From positions 3,038,001 to 3,102,000 of the forward strand of contig NZ_JACBZN010000001.1 of assembly GCF_013408555.1 (NCBI RefSeq): a stretch of DNA of 64,000 nt, written 5' to 3'. The DNA is from Aeromicrobium tamlense. GTDB taxonomy: Bacteria; Actinomycetota; Actinomycetes; Propionibacteriales; Nocardioidaceae. Of the stretch, positions 55,159-63,231 are shown piece by piece. The translations under genes and the position numbers were made by a program. The notes under the pieces are model-generated. The model ran no database searches and was not told where the DNA came from. It was given only the letters and a program-made list of their open reading frames with translations. Numbering within the stretch: the stretch's first letter is position 1; the number at the start of each line of letters is the position of its first letter.

Positions 55159-56026
55159 GGGTGATCCAGATCAGCAGCTGCGTGACGAGGAAGCCGGTCA
55201 GGAAGTTCAGCCACAGGAAGCGCCGCCACGCGACGTTGGCCTCCTCGCAGGTGGCGTCGGTGATCGAGCGGTACGGCCAGATGTTCGCCACGTACGGCAG
55301 CACCAGCAGCGCGGCCAGCGTGCCGGGCCACGGCAGCAGCAGCAGGCAGACGCCACCGAGCAGGTAGGCGCCGAGCGCGAACCACGTGGTGTTGCGGGCG
55401 CCCAGCGCCGTGCCGATCGAGCCGATGCCCGCGGCGCGGTCGGCCATGACGTCCTGCACCGCGCCGAACGCGTGCGAGCCGATGCCCCACGCGAAGAACC
55501 CGAGGAGCGCGGCCACGACGGGCACGGTGACCTCGACGTCACTGCCGCGGGCCGCGGCCAGGGCGAGGCCGAAGACCGCAGGGCTCACGAAGTGCGTGCT
55601 CGAGGTGATCGAGTCCAGGAACGGCCGCTCCTTGAACCGCAGCACCGGCGCCGAGTACGCGATGACCGCGAAGATGCTGATCGCCAGCACGAGGTTCGAG
55701 ACCGCCGAGCCCATCGCGGCGAGGACGACCACGAACGGCACGTTCGTGACCACGGACGACCAGATCGTCAGCCGGTGCACGCGCTGGTCGAGCACGATCC
55801 CCTCGACCCCGCCTTTGCGCGGGTTGCGCAGGTCCGACTCGTAGTCGAAGACGTCGTTGATTCCGTACATCATCAGGTTGTAGGGGATGAGGAACCAGAT
55901 GCAGCCGATCCAGAACGCCGCGTCGAGCCCGCCGTCGGCGAGCAGGTACGCCGCGCCGAACGGGAACGCCGTGTTGATCCAGGACAGCGGGCGCGACGAG
56001 GCCAGGACCTGCCCGGCGCGACTCAC
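55151..56026 (-). CDS. crtEb: lycopene elongase (UbiA-type prenyltransferase)
   Basis: A 291-residue UbiA-family membrane prenyltransferase with about eight helices. The first Asp-rich motif is NDVFDYESDLRNPRK (near residue 57) and the second is DVMADRAAGIGS (near 190). In C50 carotenoid pathways CrtEb attaches two dimethylallyl units to lycopene to give flavuxanthin. The adjoining crtYe/crtYf and upstream crtE/B/I make that assignment much more likely than a quinone prenyltransferase. GTG start overlaps the crtYf stop (GTGA). Last gene of the operon. Confidence 0.9.
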   Translation of the reverse strand: MSRAGQVLASSRPLSWINTAFPFGAAYLLADGGLDAAFWIGCIWFLIPYNLMMYGINDVFDYESDLRNPRKGGVEGIVLDQRVHRLTIWSSVVTNVPFVVVLAAMGSAVSNLVLAISIFAVIAYSAPVLRFKERPFLDSITSSTHFVSPAVFGLALAAARGSDVEVTVPVVAALLGFFAWGIGSHAFGAVQDVMADRAAGIGSIGTALGARNTTWFALGAYLLGGVCLLLLPWPGTLAALLVLPYVANIWPYRSITDATCEEANVAWRRFLWLNFLTGFLVTQLLIWITLT

Positions 56027-56346
56027 GACCGGTCCTCGGCCGGCTCGCGCGCAGGCGCCAGGAGCAGCAGCAGCGAGGAGACGAGGATCGTGGCGGCGAT
56101 CGGCCACGCGAAGTCCTCGATCGGGGCCAGCCCGACGTGGATCCCGGTGAGCGACTCCTCGTCGAAGCGGAACAGGTCGGCGGCGATCATGATGCTGTCG
56201 AAGACCGCGGTCAGCACGACCAGCGCGAGCGCCGTGAGCCCGGTGGCGGCCCACCAGCGCCGGTCGGGTCGGCGCCTCACCACGGCGACGGCCAGCACCG
56301 GCACGGTGACGGCGGTGAACACGGCGGCCAGTCCGAGGTACGTCAT
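56023..56346 (-). CDS. crtYf: C50 carotenoid cyclase subunit (CrtYf type)
   Basis: A 107-residue membrane protein with three helices of the heterodimeric lycopene cyclase family. The conserved block FRFDEESLTGIHVGLAPIED (about residues 59-78) and the terminal helix are diagnostic. With its partner it cyclises the C50 intermediate; the ring type (beta, epsilon or gamma) cannot be predicted. ATG overlaps the crtYe stop. Confidence 0.85.
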   Translation of the reverse strand: MTYLGLAAVFTAVTVPVLAVAVVRRRPDRRWWAATGLTALALVVLTAVFDSIMIAADLFRFDEESLTGIHVGLAPIEDFAWPIAATILVSSLLLLLAPAREPAEDRS

Positions 56347-56669
56347 CGCGCGGCTCCCTCGCGGTCGAGGACTCGCGTGAACAGGCCGTGCAGCACGCCC
56401 GTGACGTAGCAGAGGAACGCGATGAAGAAGAGCTCCTCGAGCGGCAGCTCGCGCGCGACCTCGATGCCCGTCATCGCCGGCGACTCGCCGCGGCCGTAGA
56501 CCTCGAGCTGGATGGCCACGAGGTCCCACACCAGGAAGAACACGAACCCGATGGCCAGGACGACCAGCGCTCGGCGCGGCCACCGGAACAGGAACAGCCG
56601 CCAGCGGTGATCGACCAGGCCCATGCAGAAGCCCGCCCCGACGACCGAGGCGAGGTAGAGCCAGCTCAC
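56343..56669 (-). CDS. crtYe: C50 carotenoid cyclase subunit (CrtYe type)
   Basis: A 108-residue three-helix membrane protein, partner of CrtYf. It starts VSWLYLASVVGAGFCMGLVDHRWRL across residues 1-25 and holds the conserved WDLVAI and ELPLEELFFIAFLCY segment (about 76-90). It is coupled to crtI upstream (GTGA) and crtYf downstream (ATGA). Confidence 0.85.
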   Translation of the reverse strand: MSWLYLASVVGAGFCMGLVDHRWRLFLFRWPRRALVVLAIGFVFFLVWDLVAIQLEVYGRGESPAMTGIEVARELPLEELFFIAFLCYVTGVLHGLFTRVLDREGAAR

Positions 56670-58261
56670 GCGTCCACCGTAGTGCCGGTGGGCTCCCCGA
56701 TCGGGCCGGCCGACCGGTCGCCACGCAGGCGCTTCAGCACGAGCTCGGCGCTGATGAGGCACATCGGCAGGCCGATGCCCGGGATCGTGCTGGATCCGGC
56801 GTACAGGAGGCCGTCCACGTGACGCGACGCGTTGCGGGCGCGGAGGAAGGCGCTCTGTCGCAGCGTGTGCGCGGGCCCGAGCGCGCCGCCCGACCACGCG
56901 TTGAGGTCGGCGGCGAAGTCGCCGGGGCCGACGGTCCGGCGCACCTTGATGCGCGAGGCCAGGTCGGGAACGCCAGCCCAAGCGGAGATCTGTGCGATGG
57001 CGGCGTCCGCGGTCTTCTCGATCACGGGGTCGCCCGTGCCGTCGATGCCGCCGCGCCCGAGTCCGACGTCGGCCGGGACGGGCACGAGGACGAACACGTT
57101 CTCGTCACCCGGGGGCGCGACCGTGGGGTCGGTGGCCGACGGCTTGCAGACGTAGGAGGACGCCGGGTCGGGCACGCGGCCGGGCCGCCCGAGGACGTCG
57201 TCGAAGTTCGAGGCCCAGTCCTGCGTGAAGAACATGGTGTGGTGGGCCAACTGCGGCAGCTCGCCCTCCACTCCGAGGTACGCGAGCACGGCTCCGGGGC
57301 CGGGGTCGCGGCGGCGCCACCAGGACTCGGGGTAGGTGCGCAGGTGCTCGGGCAGCAGCCGCGTCTCGAGGTGGTGCAGATCGGCCGCGCCGACGACGAC
57401 GTCGGCGCCGATCCACTCGATGCGCTCCGCGGTGCGGAACGTGACGCCCTCGACGCGCGCCCGCGCACCCGGCACGAAGGGCAGTCGATCGGTCGCCACG
57501 GTGTCGATGCCGATGACGGTGGCGCCGGTGTGGATCCGCACCCCGCGCGCCCGCGCGAGGGCGGCGATCGCGTCGATCAGCGTGGAGAAGCCGCCCTGGG
57601 GGTAGAGCACCCCGCCGGCAAGGTCCATGCCGCTCATCAGGTGGTACATGCTCGGCGCCCGCGACGGGGACGAGCCGAGGAAGACCGCGGGATAGCCCAG
57701 GATCTGGCGCAGCCTGACGTCGTCGAACCGCGAGGCGACGTGGGACTCGAGCGACCGGCCCAGCAGGCCCGCCAGCTGGGGCGCGCGGCGCAGCACGTCG
57801 GCGTGCGCGAGGTTCGCCGGCCGGTCGAAGCTCGTGTAGAGGAAGTGGTCCACCGCCATGGCGAGCGCGTCGTCGGCCGAGTCGAGGTACTGCTCGAGAC
57901 GCTGGCCTGCCCCGGGCTCGATCGCGTCGAACAGGGCCACGTTCCGGGCGCGCGTGGTGAGCACGTCGACCGGATCGGCGTGGCCCTCGAAGAAGACGCG
58001 GTACGCCGGGTCGAGCCGGACGAGGTCGAGCTGCTCCGCGGCCGAGGTGCCGAGCAGGCGGAAGAAGTGGTCGAAGACCTCGGGCATGAGGTACCAGGAG
58101 GGGCCGGTGTCGAACCGGAACCCGTCCTGCTCCCACGTTCCGGCGCGCCCACCGACCTCGTCGCGCTGCTCCAGCAGGTCGACCGACCAGCCGTCGGCGG
58201 CGAGCAGTGCGGCGGTGGCGAGCCCCGAGATCCCGCCGCCGATGACCGTGACGCGCCCCAT
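56666..58261 (-). CDS. crtI: phytoene desaturase
   Basis: A 531-residue FAD-dependent CrtI desaturase, which converts phytoene to lycopene. The dinucleotide motif VIGGGISGLATAALLA is at 6-21, the N-terminal GGRAGTWEQDGFRFDTGPSW near 37-56, and the C-terminal signature LLYAGSSTIPGIGLPMCL near 490. The frame is open further upstream, but the ATG at 58261 fits the family and overlaps the crtB stop by one base (TGATG). Confidence 0.94.
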   Translation of the reverse strand: MGRVTVIGGGISGLATAALLAADGWSVDLLEQRDEVGGRAGTWEQDGFRFDTGPSWYLMPEVFDHFFRLLGTSAAEQLDLVRLDPAYRVFFEGHADPVDVLTTRARNVALFDAIEPGAGQRLEQYLDSADDALAMAVDHFLYTSFDRPANLAHADVLRRAPQLAGLLGRSLESHVASRFDDVRLRQILGYPAVFLGSSPSRAPSMYHLMSGMDLAGGVLYPQGGFSTLIDAIAALARARGVRIHTGATVIGIDTVATDRLPFVPGARARVEGVTFRTAERIEWIGADVVVGAADLHHLETRLLPEHLRTYPESWWRRRDPGPGAVLAYLGVEGELPQLAHHTMFFTQDWASNFDDVLGRPGRVPDPASSYVCKPSATDPTVAPPGDENVFVLVPVPADVGLGRGGIDGTGDPVIEKTADAAIAQISAWAGVPDLASRIKVRRTVGPGDFAADLNAWSGGALGPAHTLRQSAFLRARNASRHVDGLLYAGSSTIPGIGLPMCLISAELVLKRLRGDRSAGPIGEPTGTTVDA

Positions 58262-59163
58262 CAGACGCCCACCGTGACGGCGCGCGCGACGACCCGGGCC
58301 TTGGCCGGCCCGGGCACGCGGATGCGCTCGGACCGGATCCGCTCGGGCGAGGCGTGGCGCAGCCGGCGCGAGAGCTCGGCGAACAGTGCGTGCGCGGCGG
58401 CCACCGCCCGGCGGCTGCCGGCAGGCAGCTGGGGGATCACGGCCGCGGCGGCCGCGAGGTCGGCGTCGATGTCGTCCAGCAGGCGGTCGCGCATGGCCAC
58501 GTCGAAGTGCTCCGGGTCGAGGCCGGGCACGTAGCTGCGGCCGAGGTTGTCGCGATCGTCGCCGAGGTCGCGCAGGAAGTTCACCTTCTGGAAGGCGGCG
58601 CCGAGCCGTCGCGCGCCCGGGGCCAGCGCCTCGTACGCGCCGTTGACGTCGGGCTGGTCGAGCAGGAAGGCCTTGAGGCACATGAGCCCGACGACCTCGG
58701 CCGAGCCGTAGACGTAGGTCGCGAAGCTGGCCTCGTCGTGCTCGGTCCGGAACAGGTCGGTGCGCATCGAGTCGAAGAACGGGTCCACGAGGTCGGTGCC
58801 GATCCCGCAGGCGCGGGCGGTACGCGCGAAGGCGTGCACGACGAGGTTCGCGCTGTGCCCCGTGCGCATCGCCTCGTGGACCTCGGCCTGGAGCGAGTCG
58901 AGCAATCGCAACTGCTGGTCGTGGTCGCCCTCGGGGCGCGGTGCGTCGACGATCTCGTCGGCCACCCGCACGAGCGCGTAGATGTTGCAGACGCGCGTGC
59001 GCACGGGCTCGGCGAGCAGCCGCGACGCCAGCGAGAACGAGGTGGAGTACCGCTTGATGACCAGCGCGGCGGCGTCCTCGGCCACCTCGTCGTACAGCGC
59101 GTAGGCCTCGGTGGCGGCGGTGGAGCCGGACTTCCCGTGGTCGTCCGGGTGCAGGACGCTCAT
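58261..59163 (-). CDS. crtB: phytoene synthase
   Basis: A 300-residue CrtB that joins two geranylgeranyl diphosphates into phytoene. The first Asp-rich motif is in YALVRVADEIVDAP (near 62-75), the second in FQKVNFLRDLGDDRDNLGRS (near 190-209), and the YVYGSAEVVGLMCLK block is intact. The ATG overlaps the crtE stop (ATGA). Confidence 0.94.
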   Translation of the reverse strand: MSVLHPDDHGKSGSTAATEAYALYDEVAEDAAALVIKRYSTSFSLASRLLAEPVRTRVCNIYALVRVADEIVDAPRPEGDHDQQLRLLDSLQAEVHEAMRTGHSANLVVHAFARTARACGIGTDLVDPFFDSMRTDLFRTEHDEASFATYVYGSAEVVGLMCLKAFLLDQPDVNGAYEALAPGARRLGAAFQKVNFLRDLGDDRDNLGRSYVPGLDPEHFDVAMRDRLLDDIDADLAAAAAVIPQLPAGSRRAVAAAHALFAELSRRLRHASPERIRSERIRVPGPAKARVVARAVTVGV

Positions 59164-60212
59164 GCCGCCCCGACCTGGGCGGCCCGCGTCAGCGCCGTGG
59201 GCGTCATCCGCCACGCCTGCTCGACCAGCGGGTCGAGCAGCGAGCACTCGAGGCCGAGCGAGCGCGCGTGCTCGCGGGCGACGGTGAGGTGCCCCTCGGC
59301 GAGGTCCTCGATGTGGTGGCGCGAGCCGCACTCCTGGAGCGCCTCGCGCACGGCGGACGCCGCGGCCTCCGTGAGCTCGGGGTCCCCCAGGTGAGGGGCG
59401 ATGCGGGCCCAGGCGTCGGTCTGCGAGGCATGCACCATGAGTGGCGTGCGCTTGCCCTCGCGTAGGTCGCCGAGCGGGTCCTTGCCGGTCTCGGCGGGGT
59501 CGCCGAAGATCGCCATCACGTCGTCGTGCAGCTGGAACGCGATGCCGAGGCACCGACCGATCTCGCCCAGCGCGCGGACCGCGGCGTCGTCGGCGCCGGC
59601 CAGCACGGCTCCGGCCTGCAGCGGCAGCACGAACGAGTAGACCGCGGTCTTGTGCTCCGTGACCGCGATGGCCTCCTCGGCGCCCGGCATCTCGGGGCTG
59701 AGGGCGAGCCGCACGTCGGCCAGCTCGCCCGCTGCCGACGCGTGCAGCGTGGCGTCGAGGAGGTCGAGCAGGCGGTGCGTGGCGGCAGCGTCCGCGCCGC
59801 ACGTGGCCACGGCGCGGATCGCGGCGGCGAGCGCGAGGTCGCCGGCGAGGATCGCACCGGCGCGGGAGTAGGTGTCGCGGTCGTCGGGCGCGGTGCCCAG
59901 CTCGGCCGCGTCGCTGCGGAACAGCCCCGGCACGCTCGAGCGTCCTCGGCGGGTGTCGTCGTTGTCGATCACGTCGTCGTGGATGACGAAGGCCGTGTGC
60001 AGCAGTTCGGTGGCGGCGGCCACGGCATCGACCACCGGCTCGGGCTGTTCGCCGTCGAACGCGGCATGGACGGTGGTGACGAGCCACGGCCGGAAGCGCT
60101 TGCCGCCCGAGCTGCCGAGGTCGAGGGCGTCGAGCAGCGCCGCGTGGTCGCGGGCGAGGCCGGGCACCCGGGCGGAGTGCAGCAGCGAGTCGAGCTCGGA
60201 CTGGAGGGTCAT
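59160..60212 (-). CDS. crtE: geranylgeranyl diphosphate synthase
   Basis: A 350-residue trans-prenyl diphosphate synthase making the C20 precursor. GGKRFRP is near residue 36, the first Asp-rich motif is IHDDVIDNDDTRRG near 72, and the second region is FQLHDDVMAIFGDPAETGKD near 225. It follows idi with an ATGA overlap. Confidence 0.93.
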   Translation of the reverse strand: MTLQSELDSLLHSARVPGLARDHAALLDALDLGSSGGKRFRPWLVTTVHAAFDGEQPEPVVDAVAAATELLHTAFVIHDDVIDNDDTRRGRSSVPGLFRSDAAELGTAPDDRDTYSRAGAILAGDLALAAAIRAVATCGADAAATHRLLDLLDATLHASAAGELADVRLALSPEMPGAEEAIAVTEHKTAVYSFVLPLQAGAVLAGADDAAVRALGEIGRCLGIAFQLHDDVMAIFGDPAETGKDPLGDLREGKRTPLMVHASQTDAWARIAPHLGDPELTEAAASAVREALQECGSRHHIEDLAEGHLTVAREHARSLGLECSLLDPLVEQAWRMTPTALTRAAQVGAA

Positions 60213-60868
60213 GGGCGGGTCTCCGTCTCGTCCGGTGCCAGCACGTGCCACGCGTCGGCCTCCTCCATCGCCGCGGCCTGCTCCACGAGCCACGGGCTGA
60301 GCGCCCACGGCGCCACCCGCACGGTCTCGCGCAGGTCGGACACGTCGACCCAGCGGTGCTCCTCGACCTCGTCGGGGTGCGGCTCGACGTCATCGCTGGT
60401 GCGGGCCACGAACACGGGGCAGACCTCGTTCTCCACCACGCCGGAGGCGTCGACCGCACGGTACGCGAAGTCGGGCAGGACGGGACGGATCGCCTCGGGC
60501 TCGAGCCCCAGCTCGCCGCGCCCGTGCCGGCTCACCGCGTCGACGAGGTCCTCGCCGGGTCGCGGGTGGCCGCAGAAGGAGTTGGTCCAGACGCCGGGCC
60601 ACGACCGCTTGCCCAGGGCGCGGCGGGTGAGCAGCACGCGGCCCTTTCCGTCCACCAGATAGCAGGAGAACGCGAGGTGCAAGGGGGTGTCGGTTCCGTG
60701 CACGCCGTGGCGCGGAGCGGTGCCGATGGGCCGGTGGTCGTCGTCCAGCAGGACGACCAGATCGTCGGGGTCGTCGTGGGGGAGGCGGTCGGGCAGGTCC
60801 GCGCGCACGGCAGCGGCCGAGGCAGCGGCATCCACTGCACCGGGCGAGAGATCGAGCACGGGTTCCAC
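60209..60868 (-). CDS. idi: isopentenyl-diphosphate delta-isomerase (type 1)
   Basis: A 219-residue type 1 Idi, a Nudix-fold enzyme that interconverts IPP and DMAPP. The active-site Cys is in TNSFCGHPRPGE (near residue 95) and the Glu in the later ENEVCPVF (near 145). It supplies both the DMAPP starter and the prenyl donors used by CrtEb. Start GTG 60868 has AGGAGG four bases upstream; another GTG at 60886 is possible. First gene of the crt operon. Confidence 0.93.
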   Translation of the reverse strand: MEPVLDLSPGAVDAAASAAAVRADLPDRLPHDDPDDLVVLLDDDHRPIGTAPRHGVHGTDTPLHLAFSCYLVDGKGRVLLTRRALGKRSWPGVWTNSFCGHPRPGEDLVDAVSRHGRGELGLEPEAIRPVLPDFAYRAVDASGVVENEVCPVFVARTSDDVEPHPDEVEEHRWVDVSDLRETVRVAPWALSPWLVEQAAAMEEADAWHVLAPDETETRP

Positions 60869-60873
60869 GGTTC

Positions 60874-60920
60874 CTCCTGGGGACACTTGAAACCGTATTG
60901 CTAAGCAGTCTAGATATCAA
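60874..60920 (-). promoter_or_regulatory. crt operon promoter and CrtR operator region
   Basis: In the 81-base divergent region, TTGATA (minus strand, 60915-60920) and TACGGT (60892-60897) form a 17-base-spaced promoter toward idi. TTGCTAAGCAG at 60898-60908 lies in the spacer and is a near-palindrome (TTGCT-A-AGCAG), a plausible MarR-family binding site blocking this promoter. Confidence 0.55.
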
Positions 60921-60949
60921 CTTGTAGAAATAAGGGATAGAGTCGTGCC

Positions 60950-61477
60950 GTGCCCCTGACTCCACGTACCCCAGTGGCGCCCGCCTACACCGACGACGAG
61001 CGCGGCCTGCTGCGTGCGGTTCGCGAGCTCGTCCGCGCGGATCGCGAGATGCGGAACCGCCTCAGCGACTCGATGCGCGTCAACCCCACCGACCTCCGCT
61101 CGCTGCGCCACGTCATCCGGACCGTCGAGCAGGCCGAGGCCGGGGTCGTGCAGGGGGCGCTCCCGGGAGTCACGCCGCGCCGCCTGGCGGACCATCTCGG
61201 CATCAGCACCGCCGCGGTCACCACGCTCGTCGATCGACTGGTCGCCTCGGGGCACCTCGAGCGGACGCCGCACCCCACCGACCGCCGCTCGGTGCTGCTC
61301 GTGCCCACCGAGCAGGCCCGCCGCGAGATGTCGGCGCACCTGGCCGACATGCACGACCGGATGAAAGCGATCGCGGCGAAGGTGCCGCACGACGCGCGGC
61401 CGGCGATCATCGACTTCCTGCAGGCCCTGACGTGGGAGATGGAGCGCGGGACGCTGGAGGTCGGACCGCCGTCCTGA
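60950..61477 (+). CDS. crtR: MarR-family regulator of the carotenoid operon
   Basis: A 175-residue MarR protein: helix-turn-helix with TPRRLADHLGISTAAVTTLV (near 81-100), wing HLERTPHPTDRRSVLL. It is divergent from the crt operon in the same way as crtR in Corynebacterium glutamicum, where GGPP-type isoprenoids release the repressor. TAGAGT ends six bases before the GTG, so the mRNA is probably leaderless. Confidence 0.82.
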   Translation: MPLTPRTPVAPAYTDDERGLLRAVRELVRADREMRNRLSDSMRVNPTDLRSLRHVIRTVEQAEAGVVQGALPGVTPRRLADHLGISTAAVTTLVDRLVASGHLERTPHPTDRRSVLLVPTEQARREMSAHLADMHDRMKAIAAKVPHDARPAIIDFLQALTWEMERGTLEVGPPS

Positions 61478-61484
61478 GGATGAG

Positions 61485-61504
61485 TTGTCCCCACGTGGGG
61501 ACAA
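61485..61504. repeat. 20-base perfect palindrome
   Basis: TTGTCCCCACGTGGGGACAA lies eight bases after crtR. It is fully symmetric, without a loop, so it looks more like a protein-binding site than a terminator. Its half TTGTCCCCA is one base from a DnaA box. Confidence 0.6.
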
Positions 61505-61553
61505 TGCTGTGGGTAAATCACACCGGTGTCATTCGCCCTGCGCAAAGGCCAGA

Positions 61554-61598
61554 ACGACGAGGCACCCGGCCGCCGCAGCGGTCCGGGTGCCTCGTCGT
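61554..61598. terminator. bidirectional terminator between crtR and the LLM gene
   Basis: ACGACGAGGCACCCGG (61554-61569) pairs perfectly with CCGGGTGCCTCGTCGT (61583-61598); the loop contains a further CCGC/GCGG pair. Confidence 0.85.
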
Positions 61599-61616
61599 CT
61601 CGGAGCTCTCGAGCGA

Positions 61617-62537
61617 TCACACGTGGGGCATGATCTCCTCGGCCACGAGCGCCAGGTGGTCCAGATCGGACAGGTCGAGCACCTGCAGGTAGATCCGCTC
61701 GGTGCCGGCCTCGGCGAACGCGCCGATCCGGTCGACGATCTCGGCGGGGGTGCCGGCCAGGCCGTTCTCCCGCAGCTCGTCGACCTCGCGGCCGATCGCC
61801 GCGGCGCGGCGAGCGATCTCGGCCTCGTCCGCGCCCGCGCGCACCACGAGCGCGTTGGACCAGGCCAGCGTCGACGGGTCGCGCTCGGCCTTCTCACAGG
61901 CCTCGCGGACCCGCGAGAACAGCGTGCGGGTCTCCTCCACCGAGACGAACGGCACGTTGAACTCGTCCGCGAACCGGGCGGCGAGCGCCGGAGTGCGGCG
62001 CTTGCCCTTGCCGCCGACGATCACCGGGATCCGCTCCTGCGCCGGCTTGGGGAGGGCCGGCGAGTCGCTGATCGTGTAGTGCTCACCGTCGAACGAGTAC
62101 GAGCCGGTGGTGTCCGCCCACAGACCCGTGATGACCTCGAGCTGCTCCTCCAGGCGGTCGAAGCGCTCCGGGGTGTCGGGGAACCCGATCCCGTACGCGC
62201 GGTGCTCGGCGTCGAACCAGCCCGCGCCGAGGCCGAACTCCACGCGGCCCCGGCTCATCTGGTCGACGCCGGCCACCGTCACCGCGAGCGGTCCGGGCAG
62301 CCGGAACGTCGCGCTCGTGACCAGCGTGCCGAGCCGGATCGTGGACGTCTCGCGGGCGAGGCCCGCCAGCGTGGTCCACGCGTCGGTCGGTCCGGGCAGG
62401 CCGTCGCCGCCCATCGCGAGGTAGTGGTCCGAGCGGAAGAAGGCGTCGAAGCCGAGCCGCTCGGCCTCCTGCGCGACCGCGAGGAGGTCGTCGTACGAGG
62501 CGCCCTGCTGGGGCTCGGTGAAGATCCTCAGCCGCAT
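61617..62537 (-). CDS. LLM-class F420-dependent oxidoreductase
   Basis: A 306-residue luciferase-like TIM-barrel protein of the actinobacterial F420 group. Recognisable blocks are AERLGFDAFFRSDHYL (near 25), RLGTLVTSATFRLPGPLA (near 68), GRVEFGLGAGWFDAEHRAYG (near 96) and PVIVGGKGKRR (near 175). It likely uses F420 as hydride carrier; the substrate is unknown. The ATG overlaps the stop of the YtxH-like gene upstream. Confidence 0.88.
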   Translation of the reverse strand: MRLRIFTEPQQGASYDDLLAVAQEAERLGFDAFFRSDHYLAMGGDGLPGPTDAWTTLAGLARETSTIRLGTLVTSATFRLPGPLAVTVAGVDQMSRGRVEFGLGAGWFDAEHRAYGIGFPDTPERFDRLEEQLEVITGLWADTTGSYSFDGEHYTISDSPALPKPAQERIPVIVGGKGKRRTPALAARFADEFNVPFVSVEETRTLFSRVREACEKAERDPSTLAWSNALVVRAGADEAEIARRAAAIGREVDELRENGLAGTPAEIVDRIGAFAEAGTERIYLQVLDLSDLDHLALVAEEIMPHV

Positions 62538-63169
62538 CAGGCGCGCGAGTCCGGGTCGTCGGTGCCGAGCGGGTTCGGCGACGCGAGGTCGTCGGAGCCG
62601 GCCTCGTCGATGTCGAACGGCGCCTTCTCGTCGGCCTTGCTCGCGTCGGCGCGCAGGCCCTCCGAGCTGGTGCTGTAGGCGAGCGACGTGGCGTCGGCCT
62701 GGGGCGCCGCGGAGTCCTCCGAGCCGGTGTCGGAGGACGACGTGGTGCCGGAGGGCGTGCTCGTGGTCGGCGTGGCGGAGCCGAAGGTGGCGGCGGCGAC
62801 GGTGGCCGGGCCCGGGGCGGGCGTCGGCGTGGCCTGGCTCGGCGACGAGTCGTCGTCCTTCGAGAAGTCGGCGGCGGTCTTGACCTTCTCGGTTGCGGTG
62901 TCGGACGCATCCTTGGCCTTGCCGGCCACGTCCTTGGCCTTCTCCGCGACGGTGCCCGAGACGTCCTTCGCGGTCTCGGCGACGCGGTGGCCGGCCTCGG
63001 ACGCGGCGGCCTTGGCGGTGTCCTGGGCCTTGTGGGCGGTCGTCTGCACCGGCTCGGTGTGCCACACCTTCTCGGCCTGGCGCTTGATCTGCTCGTAGCG
63101 GCCGCGGCCGGCGCGGGTTCCGAGGACGTATCCGACGGCAGCGGCCGTCAGCAGCGCAAGCTTCTTCAC
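62537..63169 (-). CDS. YtxH-like helical repeat protein
   Basis: A 210-residue protein. An N-terminal membrane-type helix (KKLALLTAAAVGYVLGTRAG) is followed by YEQIKRQAEKVW and a set of short repeats, alanine/lysine-rich with AKDVxG, AKDASD, about residues 45-100, like LEA/YtxH stress proteins. The second half is Ser/Thr/Pro/Asp-rich and disordered. GTG start with AGGAG upstream. Possibly a stress or envelope-spacing protein; not established. Confidence 0.72.
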   Translation of the reverse strand: MKKLALLTAAAVGYVLGTRAGRGRYEQIKRQAEKVWHTEPVQTTAHKAQDTAKAAASEAGHRVAETAKDVSGTVAEKAKDVAGKAKDASDTATEKVKTAADFSKDDDSSPSQATPTPAPGPATVAAATFGSATPTTSTPSGTTSSSDTGSEDSAAPQADATSLAYSTSSEGLRADASKADEKAPFDIDEAGSDDLASPNPLGTDDPDSRA

Positions 63170-63231
63170 GAGGAATCACTCCTAGGTGTCGGGTGGGGAC
63201 TCGTCCATTGTGTCGTGCTTCGGTCCGATCC

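Noticed and set aside
55151..56026. CrtEb as a menaquinone or ubiquinone prenyltransferase (MenA/UbiA)
   Set aside because: It is coupled to crtYf/crtYe/crtI and its Asp-rich motifs fit the lycopene-elongase group better.
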